A DNA stretch of 64,000 nucleotides, taken from positions 5,156,891 through 5,220,890 of the forward strand of contig OY744461.1 in NCBI GenBank assembly GCA_963556145.1, written 5' to 3'. The DNA is from Hygrocybe punicea (lineage: Eukaryota > Basidiomycota > Agaricomycetes > Agaricales > Hygrophoraceae). This document shows positions 33,770 through 43,850 of the stretch, in pieces. The translations under genes and the position numbers were made by a program. The notes under the pieces are model-generated. The model was not told where the DNA came from, searched no databases, and saw only the letters and a program-made list of their open reading frames with translations. Every line of letters begins with the position of its first letter. Within the stretch, counting starts at the first letter, position 1.

Positions 33770-35565
33770 CTTGTGGGATGTCCTCGTCAGCTTGTGGGAC
33801 ATCCCACAGTCTTGGTGAGACATCCCTGTCAGCTTTTGGGATGTCCCAAAGGTTGTGGGACATCCCAATATACAGGCTGGTGGGACTGCCTGCTTGCTCA
33901 GCATCTGCCAAGTCATACAATAATAATCATACCACTGCAGACAAATCTGTGGGACATCCCACAGCCTCTGTGGGATGTCCCACAAGCTGACAGGGATGTC
34001 CCACAAGCCAGCAGGGACATCCCAGACAAGGCTGTGGGATCTCCCAACCAAGCCTCTGTGGGATGTCTCCTTACTTTAAGCCCAAGTCCATTTTCCTCAA
34101 GAAGCACTCTAATCTTAACATAGATCAACAATTAGATCTCTCCTCTGCATCTGCATCCCAGTCAGCCATTGTATGCACAGCCAATGATGTAATAACAACT
34201 GATATCATGATCAAATTTTCTTCATAATACACTTGTTTAATTTTCAGCTCAGCCTCTCCTCTCACTCCTCTTTGTCTATTATACATGCTCTGCTCACTCA
34301 CTGCCCTACAAGCTTCAGCCTGCCATATGCACAAGGGATTGGTTTACTAGCAGCACACCCTCAATCCTCCCCCTCTTGCCAGCCTCATCACCCAACAACT
34401 CCAGCTTTTTCCTCTCCCACTGCTTCTCTCTTTATAAGTGGAAACAACTGCTTTATCTCCACCCTGCCACTGACCCCAAAGGACAATCAGCTCTGTGACT
34501 CTCAAAAGAATAAGCATGTACAATCTTATACTATGCTATAGCACCCATGGTACCCATAGTGGCCATGACAAGGCCTTGAAATTTACAACTAGATACTATC
34601 ATCATTCAAAGTTTTCTATTACATACATAGGGAAGGGGTGTCCCAAATGCCCCCAGACACCTCCTCTGCTGATATTTGATAGCAGCAGATGCTGTCTAGA
34701 TAGTAGCCAAACATTGCTAAGGGATGTCTCATATGCCCCCAGACACCTCATTTGTCAGGGATGTCCCATGGGACATGAGAAGACCACCACTAAATGTTGC
34801 CCCATGGGCTGTCCCAGCATATCAGACCAGGGACAATGGGATATCCCAACCTGTCAGACCAGGGATGATCGCTTTGGCCCAGGGAGAACCAGTGGATTTC
34901 TCAACATGTAGTTACTTCAGTAGGAATGCCGAGATATAACTACATGTTGAGAAATTTGGGTAGCCTGAAGTGGTCAACCAGAGTCTACAAGTCACATGCA
35001 TGTAGCTATACAGCTATCATATGTTGTATATGATGGCTACTAACCTTCCATTGACTAATAACCACACTATCATTGTGGCCACAGCAAAAAGAAAATATCA
35101 AAAAAATATCCAAAAATTAGTTTGGGACATCCCAAATGACCCCCTGGCACCAGGGACGTCCCATGTCCCTGGGACATCCCATTGTCCCAATGCTTTGGAC
35201 CAGGGACAGACCAGGGACAGCCCAGGGACATCCCAGGGACATCCCAGGGACATCCCAGGGACATCCCAGGGACAGCCCAGGGACATCCCCAGATAGCCCA
35301 GGGAAAGCCCCAAGACATGGATATTAGCCCTGGGCCAGACCTGTTGTTTCTCAACATGTAGAAGTAACATACGACCCATTCAGTTACATCTACAAGTTTA
35401 GGAAATCAGGTGGCCTGAAGTGAAAATATCCAAAAATTAGTTTGGGACATCCCAAATGACCCCCTGGGACATCCCATTGTCCCAATGCTTTGGACCAGGG
35501 ACAGCCCAGGGACAGCCCAGGGACATCCCAGGATAGCCCAGGGACAGCCCAGAGACATGGATATT
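33770..35565. repeat. GGGACATCCC / GGGATGTCCC subterminal arrays, right
   Basis: Clusters at 33775-34065 (TGTGGGACATCCCACA and similar perfect palindromes), 34640-34860, 35110-35300 and 35440-35560, including a run of GGGACATCCCA units spaced 11 bp (35222-35275). Between the clusters (34070-34640) is AT-rich sequence without a supportable gene. The last 0.24 kb (35424-35661) is a tandem second copy of the element end. Confidence 0.7.
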
Positions 35566-35669
35566 AGCCCTGGGCCAGACCTGTTATTTCTCAACATGTA
35601 GAGATAACATATGACCCATTCAGTTACATCTACAAGTTTAGGAAATCAGGTGGCCTGAAGTGAAAGTGC

Positions 35670-36060
35670 AGGAAAGGATTTACAAAGACAATGGGTGGCA
35701 GACAGCGCAATGAACGTAATGGATTGGACAGTTGGAAGTCACAATCAATGAAGAATGGAGCGGGAGTCTGCAGGGTAGAAACCACTGAAGCACAGAGTGG
35801 AAGTCTTCAGGGTAGAAACAACTGGAGCACCGATGCAAAGTAGAGAAACAACTGAAGAACCAAGTTGAAGCAAATAGAATTCTTCAAGGTAGAAACCACT
35901 GAGTGAAGCGATAGGGCAAATGTTAGGGTTATGTGAAAACTGGCAAAGAAGGCATTGACGATGAAGCAAATAGAGGAATCTGCAGGGTAGAACCCATCAA
36001 AGAATGGAGTGGGGAGTCTTCAGGGTAGAAACCACTGAAGCGCGGATGAAGAAAAGATGT
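35670..36060. repeat. Degenerate GGGTAGAAACCACTGAAG repeats
   Basis: CAGGGTAGAAACCACTGAAG and variants occur about five times (35770, 35809, 35889, 35975, 36020) with irregular spacing. No coding sense; it lies immediately outside the 8.6-kb element. Confidence 0.5.
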
Positions 36061-36685
36061 GTACCGTGACTGTGACCATCACCATGGCGGTGACCGTGGT
36101 GACAGGTGACATGTGACAAGTTCAAGTCTCAGTGGAAAAGTTCATTCACTTCTACCATCATGTGTGCACTGGGTTTCCCGTGCAGACTCCAATTCCTCCA
36201 TTACTTCCTAGGCTCTCGCTTTCTTCCTACGATTGTGTGCACTGGGTTTTCCATGCAGACTCCAATTCCTTTCGGTCTGATCACTTCCTCCTCATTGTCG
36301 GCTTCGCGCATGGGATGTCGTGGTGAGTTGCCACTTTCTCCATCCTCACTCTAGTGTGCTGCGTTCCCACTTTGGCATCACTCAACTCTATGTACCCCTT
36401 GCATTTCCCGCTTCTACCGTAACATACATGAGCTTTCATTCACTTGTTTAGAGGGCCAGTGCTTCGCATGGCATGAACGAGTTCTTCCCAAAGTTCCAAT
36501 CTTTGCCCTGAATTGATTCACTGCCACCTCATAAATCATATGGAGCAAGACTAAGCCTGCCAAACCCACCCATTATTCTAGTGCAAAAGTTATTAATGTA
36601 GACTCGCTGAGCCCAACAACTTCTGATTTTATATCTCACATACAATGTGACAAAATTTTGGCCACCCACCCACCCACACATGACT
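36061..36685. other. No gene recognised
   Basis: Contains a duplicated GTGTGCACTGGGTTT..C.TGCAGACTCCAATTCCT (36160 and 36235). Otherwise non-coding as far as I can see. Confidence 0.4.
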
Positions 36686-37063
36686 TTAAGCATATACTGC
36701 CAGCACAAGATACTTGTCTCTGCATTGTCTAACATCAGCATCAGATAATTTATCAAGCATACCATCATATGAACAAGTATTTCCAGTAGTCATACCATCA
36801 TGAAACCAAACCTTCTTGTTTGCACTTATGATTCTACTGGTGAAATGATATTCATCATGATAAACAATTCCTTTCAACCTCAATAACTTGATGCCTTTGT
36901 CAGTCTCCAACTCAAGTGTATGACTGGTCTCAATGTCCATGAGTGGATATTCCAAAACAAGCACAGGTGGCACTTTATTGTAGAATAAATTTTGTTGCAT
37001 AGCAGATTGACACTTAGGACACCTTCTACGTGTTTGTTGAGACAATGTTTCGATCCAATTCAT
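36686..37063 (-). pseudogene. Helitron C-terminal USP-like domain fragment
   Basis: Open for 125 codons. It starts WIETLSQQTRRRCPKCQS (a C..C pair), then PPVLVLEYPLMDI, LRLKGIVYHDEYHFTSRI, KKVWFHDGMTTGN, and ends RDKYLVLAVYA. This is the C-terminal half of the ubiquitin-peptidase-like (USP) domain that basidiomycete Helitron proteins carry after the helicase: the His-box (HFTSR) and the VWxHDGM segment. The N-terminal half of such a domain ends the big Helitron pseudogene at 56.6 kb, without this part. Whether the two pieces come from one copy cannot be told; this one lies about 20 kb away in the other orientation. The family assignment rests on remembered Helitron proteins. Confidence 0.55.
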
Positions 37064-37960
37064 AGTAGAGGCCTGTGTTTTGGGACTCAGGGTTTCAGGA
37101 CTGAAAATAAATTGTTATGTGACCGAATATGTTGGTAATTATACGTACTCGGTTACTTCTTCTGCTGAAGATATAGCAATGGGCCTAATTTGTACCAGAA
37201 CTCATAAGTAATTACGAACCCATGGTGTAATGATAATGAACTTATGAAGAACTATGATTAGGAACAAAGTAAAGTCAAGCTATCATAAGTTAAAACATTG
37301 GACTGTTTATGCAATCATTACATTCTGGGTGCTTTCTTCATGTTTACAGATTTGCGAGCACTGACACAGGTCATTGGTATGGAACATGTGAGAAATCATT
37401 CAGTACTTACCGAGAATTCTGCCTTTTGCCCATCAGAGATAATACAACGATAGAGTATGAAATGAATGGACAAAGAGTGCAATTTAATCGTGGTCGTTCA
37501 TGGTGAAGTTGTGAGAAAATATTGTAAGGACAATGCTTCATATTAGGTTATACTTTTGGAACTGCCAGTGTCATTCTTACCGGTGAAATGGCTGCAACTA
37601 CTGATTTAAAGAGAATTGGGTTAGTTCACTTAGCTGACTGTATGTATAACCTACACAGCCTTGTAGTACCAGAATTACGAAGCATTGCTGCAACAGTGGC
37701 CTTACCACAAAGGGAATTTTTATTGAGTTTAAAGTGTTTCATGCAGCACTCATGTGATTGAAACTAATACAAAACAGGTGTATGATTGAATTCGAAACAA
37801 TTCAGGTAAATTGTGCCTGAGTAACTTACAAAGATATTGATACCATTGGAAAGCAGTCATCCTTTTATGGCATTGTCGTCGTTGCAAAGAACAATGATGG
37901 TACAAGATGTGTGCTACCTGCATCTGGTGGATTCATGTGATGTAAACAATTAGTGAGCGG
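37064..37960. other. Scattered coding remnants, plus strand
   Basis: Short open segments on + (37309-37506 with GHWYGTCEKSFSTYREFCLLPI; about 37545-37760 with GYTFGTASVILTGEMAATTDLKRIGLVHLADCM split by stops; about 37855-37940 with YGIVVVAKNNDGTRCVLPAS). They look like decayed exons of the gene that ends at 39277. I cannot assemble them. Confidence 0.35.
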
Positions 37961-37963
37961 TGA

Positions 37964-39277
37964 TTGCATGAACATGTTGCACACTTGGCCCAATATGCGA
38001 TGTTTTCGGTGCAATGCTATCGGTGCCACGGAGCAAATAAAATTATTATAGTGGACATTATTTTGCTGCACTCCGAGTCAACAGGACACTGTCCTTGCAC
38101 CATGTATGAAAACTATGACAAGGAAGCAGCAGGTGAGTCAGAAAGAAAAAAATGCATCACACCCAAGTGACTGTACTGGCTGCAGGGAATGCTCTCGATG
38201 AGATCATGCAAGTTGCAAATGAAGACGAAGAAGTTCGCTGGAAACAACTTTCAACCTTTTTACAGGTAAACAGAATATAGGTGGGATTGAAAATATTTGC
38301 TCACATGTACTGCAGCGAAAAAACTGGCAAAATAAGTTTGTTGTGGAAAAGGCTGGCGAGCCTTTACGACTTCACCTACTTGAACAAAATGAGCATAGTT
38401 CACAGCAAATACAAGAAGCTGTGCTGCGTGTACAGGACATATTATGTGGGTTGGATTTACCTCCTGTTGATTCACGTCTTCGGTGAGTTTGATATTAAAC
38501 ATTGTGAACAAAGAACCAACCCACAAAAGACCTAGTAATCTTGGCCGATGCAGATACTTACAACAAGCGATTACTATCACAGGTTTCGGCCAAAAACAGT
38601 TTGAAATGGCAATTGACAGCATTAATGCAATTCATAACCTGTTTACGAGAAATTTCAAGGCAGGCATTTTCAAACCATGGACAACATCCACTTACCATGA
38701 GACTTCTGCGATCGATGCAAGCAATCAGTTTTTCACTTTACGCCGAGAAATAACATCTACTGAAATACCTTCCTATCCACCCCTCGTCGACCCACATGGT
38801 GTCCTGAAATCTTTGTTACGAGATGACTTGGTATATGCCATGGATAATACAGTGGAATATTATGCTCTAGATTAAGAAAAGTAAGTTTCAGTTCATGAAG
38901 CAGTATCATAATGACAATTATTTAGACAAACCATGCAACCCTTCGACCCAGCCAAATTTTGCGTTGGTGATTTGGTTGAAGCACAACTATCTTTCATTGC
39001 AGCTGGAACACGGGATAAGCAAAGGATGAAGATTGTGTTACGTGCACTGGCCCTTCTTGATGCATCGTATTCTCAGGTGATTTATTTAAACTGTCAAAAT
39101 TCCATTTCAGAATCTGAATACATAACCCAGATGGCCAAAATCAATAACAATCTGAGAAAATCACCACATATCTTTCGCACTCCATCCACACTACACAGAA
39201 GTGTAGGATATTCTGATGACAAACCGAGGAAGAAGAGTATGCAATATCAGGATCGAATGGAGGAGATGGCAGGATGA
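37964..39277 (+). pseudogene. Basidiomycete repeated-family protein (GDLVEAQ.SF family)
   Basis: Several exons: a segment ALDEIMQVANEDEEVRWKQL (about 38190-38265); a charged helical segment NICSHVLQRKNWQNKFVVEKAG to QEAVLRVQDILCGLDLPPVD (about 38285-38480); VDPHGVLKSLLRDDLVYAMDNTVEYY (about 38790-38870); then, after a GTAAGT..TTTAG intron (about 38881-38926), FDPAKFCVGDLVEAQLSF and MKIVLRALALLD. The last two blocks (D..LKSLR...LVH..DN.V.YY and F..GDIVE....F.....K....VLR.L.LLD) mark a very common repeated family in agaricomycete genomes, function unknown. The stop after YYALD lies just before the donor, and frames change upstream, so it may be broken. The coding end is at 39277. Confidence 0.5.
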
Positions 39278-39674
39278 CTTTTCCTCGTGACAACTATTCT
39301 CCATGATAACTACTCATCGTCACAAACTACGCATTGTAACAGTATTGATGTCTTCGTATTATGCCATGTAATTGCACAAATTACTTGTATATTTATCTCA
39401 CTACTTTATCGGCCAAAAAATACTTGGTGGTCAAAAAGTGACCGACACACCCACATTGCCATGGGTGTCAACTAAGTGGTGGTAGGGGGTTACCGAGCCT
39501 CTCGTTTTCCATGTGAGTGCATTGCCAGATTATTTCCAGTTGGGGATGACCGAAAATGAGTGGTGGCGACTCAGGGATGAGGGGGTGCAGTGGAAGTTGA
39601 CAAAGTGGAGGAGGCAGATTTGGACACATCAGTCTCTCCAGCCTTCCATTTCCGAAGCGAACGAGCAGTGGGGG
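39278..39674. other. No gene recognised
   Basis: Unique-looking sequence between the family gene and the hAT-type element; nothing supportable. Confidence 0.4.
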
Positions 39675-39682
39675 ATCTATTA

Positions 39683-40883
39683 TAGTGTTGCCGTAGTTCG
39701 GTTCCGAACCTAGCCGAACCCGGTTCAAACCCCGAACCGAACCCTAGGTTCAGTCTAAGTTCAGCCAAGTGCTGAACCGGACCGCAGGTTCAGTTCCGGG
39801 TTTCGAGGCCTGCCGGATTTCCTGAACGGCTCCAAACCGCGTCCAAACCGCGAACGCGGATATTTTTAAGGTATTTATTTCATTTATTTTTCGCATTCCT
39901 TTACTTACTTTTTCGTGTTAAACGGTATCATGTGACCATTACAGGTAGCTTTCTTCACCAACACGCAACAACGCAAGGCCAATGAACGCGACACAATGTC
40001 GCGTTCATGAACACAGGTACGTATTTTACTTTCCTGAACTTTACTAATGTTGCCTGCTACAGGAAGCTCGACCGCGACTGCAGTGTGACCACACCCACGG
40101 CCGCGAGATGACCACCCAATGCCAACCCAATGCCAATGGACGCGCGACAGCTGCAACACCACCACCACCACCACCACCAGCGGCAGCAACAACAACGGCA
40201 ACGACAACCACGACGGCCAGCAGCAGCAGCAGCAATGCCGGCAGCAGCAGCAGTGGCAATGCTGGCAGCAGCAGCAGTGGCAACGGCAACGGCAATGGCA
40301 GCGGCAGCAGCAACAGCCACGACAGCCACGACAGCAGTGGCAGCAGCAACGGCGATGGCAGCAGGAGCAGCGCCGGCAGCGGCAGCAACAACGGCAGCAA
40401 CAACGGCAGCAACAACGGCAGCAACAACGGCAGCAACGACGGCAGCAGCAGCAACGGCGGCAACAGCAGCAGCAGCAGCAGCAGCAGCCGTGGCAGCAAC
40501 ACCACCACAACCATACCACCGCCCCGACGAGGACAACGGTTGGCAGCAGCAGCGCCGGCAATGCCACGCAGGGACCACGGGACAAGACCCCCCGTCCCTC
40601 CACATCCCTTGGGAACACCGGAGGGCTCCCCCGCACCCATCTACCTCGCGAAGTGCAGCGCCGTATCTATTGATACGCGCCTGCCATTCGCGAGGAGAAC
40701 GGACGGGGTGAGCCCACCTCGGTCTGGGTTTCAGACCGCGTCTGAACCCAGACCGAACGCAAAGAGACGGTTCGACGCCGTCTGGGTCCGGGTTTGGCCA
40801 TGCGCCAAACCGGACCCGAAGTTCAGTTCGCGGTTCCGCCAAAAAGGGTCGGAACCGGACCGAACTGAACTTCGGCAACACTA
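39683..40883 (+). mobile_element. hAT-type element (1.2 kb) with triplet-repeat core
   Basis: The termini are TAGTGTTGCCGTAGTTCGG and GAACTTCGGCAACACTA, with the 8-bp duplication ATCTATTA at 39675-39682 and 40884-40891. The ends hold many GGTTC..GAACC short inverted repeats, as in the element at 29-31.6 kb. The core (40150-40510) is CAG/CAA/GGC triplets, open in several frames (Gln-, Ser/Gly/Asn- or Ala/Thr-rich; Cys- or Leu-rich on -). At 40645-40700 it has the module CCTCGCGAAG..CTATTGATACGCG..TTCGCGAGG. A start near 40100 is preceded by two possible short introns. No transposase. Confidence 0.88.
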
Positions 40884-41019
40884 ATCTATTATGGTCAGGG
40901 CTGGTCTAAAACAATTACGAAGGGGTGGTTGTGGCTGTTGTGAAGGTGGGAGTGGGGTATTTGGGCACAAGGACATGGTGGGTGGTAACTCAATGATTGC
41001 CTACACAGCCATTGCACTC

Positions 41020-42095
41020 GCCCTCTGAGACATGTGTCAGTTAGATCGGCAATGGGGTGCCGGAATCTATTAGTCCTGTGTGACTCTAAGTTAGTGATCT
41101 CCGAGCAATGGTGGACAAAGAAGAAAATCAAAGAGGAGGGGAACCCCACCGATTAGGTGTGCAGCCATTCCCCTAGCCCACACTTGTTGCTTCAGTCAGA
41201 AACGGGGTGCCAGAATACACTAAGGTCTGTCGCGGTCAATGTTAGGGGTCTCCGAGCGATGGTGCACAAGACGGGAGGGAGTGGCGCATTGATTCTGTGT
41301 GCAGCTGTTCCCTTGGCCCAGACATGTCGTTTGGCTTGGAAACGCGGTGCCGGAATACACTAAGGCCTGTGGGACTCAAATTTAGTGGTCTCCAAGCAAT
41401 GCTGCACAAAACAAACAAGAGGGGGTGGGGTAGCTCACCGATTCCGTGCACGGCCATCTCATACGCCCAGACATCTGGTGTAGGTCAGCAACAGGGTGAC
41501 GGGTTCTATTAAGGCCGGTGGAATTGTAAGTTTGTGGTCTCCGAGTGATGGTGCACAAAAAAATGAAGGGGTGAGGTCACCGACTAATTCCATGCCTGGC
41601 CATCCCACTGGCCCAGACGTCTCTTGTAGGTTGGCAATGGGGTGCCGGATTCTAAGAATGCCAGTGGGACTGTAAGTTAGTCGTCTCCGGGCGATGGTAG
41701 ACAAAAAATATTCAGGGGGCGGCGGGGTGAAAACCCACCGAGTGGGGGCATAGACACTCCACGCACCCAGACCTCTCGTTTGGTCTGCAAACGTGCTGCC
41801 GGAATACACCAGGGCCTATGGGAATGTAAGTAAATGGACTCAGGGTGGTGGTGGACCAAAGAAAAACAGGAAGGGGGGAGGTCACCCACTACTTCCATGC
41901 ATGGCTGTTCCACTAGCCCAGACGTCTCGTGTAGGTCAGCAATGGGGTGATGGATCCTATGAATGCCAGTGGGACTGTACATTAGTCGTCTCCGGGCGAT
42001 GGTAGACAAAAAATATACAGGTGGGGGTGAAAACCCACAGAGTGGGGGCACAGACGTTCCATGCACCCAGACCTCTCGTTTGGTCTGCATTATGT
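41020..42095. repeat. Minisatellite, about 147-bp unit, about 7 copies
   Basis: Units start near 41051, 41198, 41343, 41490, 41637, 41789 and 41941, each with GGGTGCCGGAAT, CTGTGGGACT..AA.TTAGT, GTCTCCGAGC.ATGGTG.ACAAA, a G-rich stretch, and GGCCCAGACGTCTCGTGTAGGTC. Copies are diverged by substitutions and small gaps. No gene; ORFs on either strand shift frame between units. It ends directly where a Helitron N-terminal fragment begins. Confidence 0.8.
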
Positions 42096-42119
42096 GTTGG
42101 TATAGGTATCACAGCCTGG

Positions 42120-42515
42120 CATGTTGCTACTTTGATATTATGGCTGAGCAAAGCAGTGAAGTTAATTAATTCTGATAATACAGCTATATCATCTCAAAAT
42201 ATTCCTGAAAACAATCATATATCCAGGACATATGTAGGTGGTGGCAAAAACCCTATTTTTACCATGTCTGAACTTGGATTAAAATTATCTCCACTTGGTC
42301 AAGGCAAAGAGGGAACTTATACATTTAAATCATACATATCTAAACAGAGCCTGACTCTTCAGGATTTTTCCAATGGTTCTCTTATACCATTAGACATTTC
42401 ACTAGCAATGTTAGTCAGTAAATTAACCATTGCAAATCTCAAATTAATTGCTGCATATCATTCCATCTATTTGACGACAAACATGAAGCATGTAGATAGC
42501 ACAACAACAATGTAG
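42120..42515 (+). pseudogene. Helitron protein, N-terminal fragment (block N)
   Basis: Frame with FTMSELGLKLSPLGQGKEGTYTFK, SLTLQDFSNGSLIPLDISLAMLVSKLTIANLKLIAAYHSIYL, ending at TAG 42515. Helitron proteins of basidiomycetes start with a similar segment (a K.L...DL..I...H.I element before a CxxC-type segment CIDCSSYVSVFEF). The expected next block lies in this window, but on the minus strand (49.06-49.61 kb). The upstream end is lost in the 147-bp minisatellite. Confidence 0.5.
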
Positions 42516-42839
42516 AGTAGTAGGAAATAAAGGAAAAATTTGGATTAAGAAAATTGATTAGCTAGTATACTTGTATTTTCACAGGTTCAGCATATGAGCT
42601 GAACTGAACAGTTCAAGGTTCAGATTTTTTTGGCCTGAACTGAACTGAACTGAACCTGACCATCACTAATCAGTACATATACTTCTGTCCATTTGTCTTT
42701 ACACCTCAGTCTTCTCCATTCTATGACTAAGGTGAGACAGCTTCCTTTATTTCTCTCCAGTCATCAGCAAAACAGCCGTCAATGATACAGGTCTGCCATG
42801 TGCTGTGCAGATGTCCATAGTGTCATAGTGTCATAGACT

Positions 42840-42913
42840 ACTTCTGTAAATTTGTTAGGGCTACTTTCTCTACAAAAATTCAATATAATAGTGTGTTGTA
42901 AGGATTGAGATGG
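42840..42913 (-). pseudogene. Helitron block A, distal end
   Basis: On the minus strand PSQSLQHTIILNFCRESSPNKFTE continues the PPLPP end of 49057-49612 across the 6.1-kb fold-back element. Helitron proteins have such a PP.PPS..L...I...FC.D..P segment before the zinc-ribbon-like CAVCGQL. It loses the frame at about 42840. Confidence 0.5.
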
Positions 42914-43850
42914 CACAGGGTGCACAGTAGCATACCATGTCACACAGTATCTTGAAAGTACTTGACAAGTATACTAAATATCATTACCAGAACTTTCAGC
43001 ATGGTATTGTAACAGTATTCAGATATAAACTACAATACTTGTGCTCAAATTCATCTGAAAGTATGAAGGAAAATGAGACTTATACCTTTTCAATAACATC
43101 AAGCCTTTTGTTTCACTACTTTTACTGTATTTACAGCAAAGTGCTGTATAGTTTGGATAGAATACTTGCAGCCTAAGATGAATCAAAGTATTAAACCAGT
43201 AAGGACGTTGGGGCACTTTTACTATTAGGATACCTTTTGAATCCTATCAAGATACAGGATGAAATAGTATAGTACTGTGGCCATATTTTGGATTTAAGAT
43301 ACTTTGTCAATACTTTTAAGATACTGTTTCAATACATTTAAGATACTGTGTCAATACTTTTAAGATACTATTTCAATACTTTTAAGGTACTCTTTCAACG
43401 CATCTAAGATACTGTTTCAATATCCTTAAAGAACTTTGAAAAATAGTATAGTACTGCTTCAATACTGTTCAGATACTTTGCAAAATGGTATTGGACAGTT
43501 ATTTAATGCTAAAACCCAGGGAAATATGGGGCTGGGAATTAGGATTCTGAAGTTCTGGGAATTCTGAGAATTGGAATTGCAATACTGGGAATGCTAGGAA
43601 TGGGCATTTCAAAGTGCAGGCTTTGGGATTCTGAGAATTGTAATTCCAAGAGTTTGAGAAGTTTGAAAAGTAGAATTCTGAAATTGTGGGAGATTAGGGA
43701 TTTGGAATTCAACAATTATGAGAATTGAAATCCTGGAAATTTGCATATTAATGAAAATTCCAAGAATGGGAATCCAAATTCAGGAAATTGGGAATCCAGA
43801 TTCGGGAGATTGGGAATCCAGATGCGGGGAATTGGGAATCCATTCCATAC

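Larger units (their letters stand above)
27081..35661. mobile_element. 8.6-kb palindromic composite element
   Basis: The left end CACTTCAGGCCACCTGATTT and the right end are inverted copies over about 170 bp, and GAAAGTGC lies on both sides (27073-27080 and 35662-35669), an 8-bp duplication. The right end is present twice in tandem (to 35423 and to 35661). Inside, 27790-28974 is the reverse complement of about 32345-33735, and 31619-31935 of about 32025-32342. With the hAT insertion 28975-31610 removed, these form one continuous pair of arms about 1.6 kb long around a loop of about 90 bp. The ends hold arrays of GGGACATCCC. No transposase was seen. The exact superfamily is open; an 8-bp duplication suggests hAT or a related group. 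Confidence 0.75.

Noticed and set aside
40044..40884. Cys-rich or Leu-rich minus-strand proteins in the 40-kb element
   Set aside because: Antisense of CAG/GGC triplet repeats; at least five overlapping frames are equally open.
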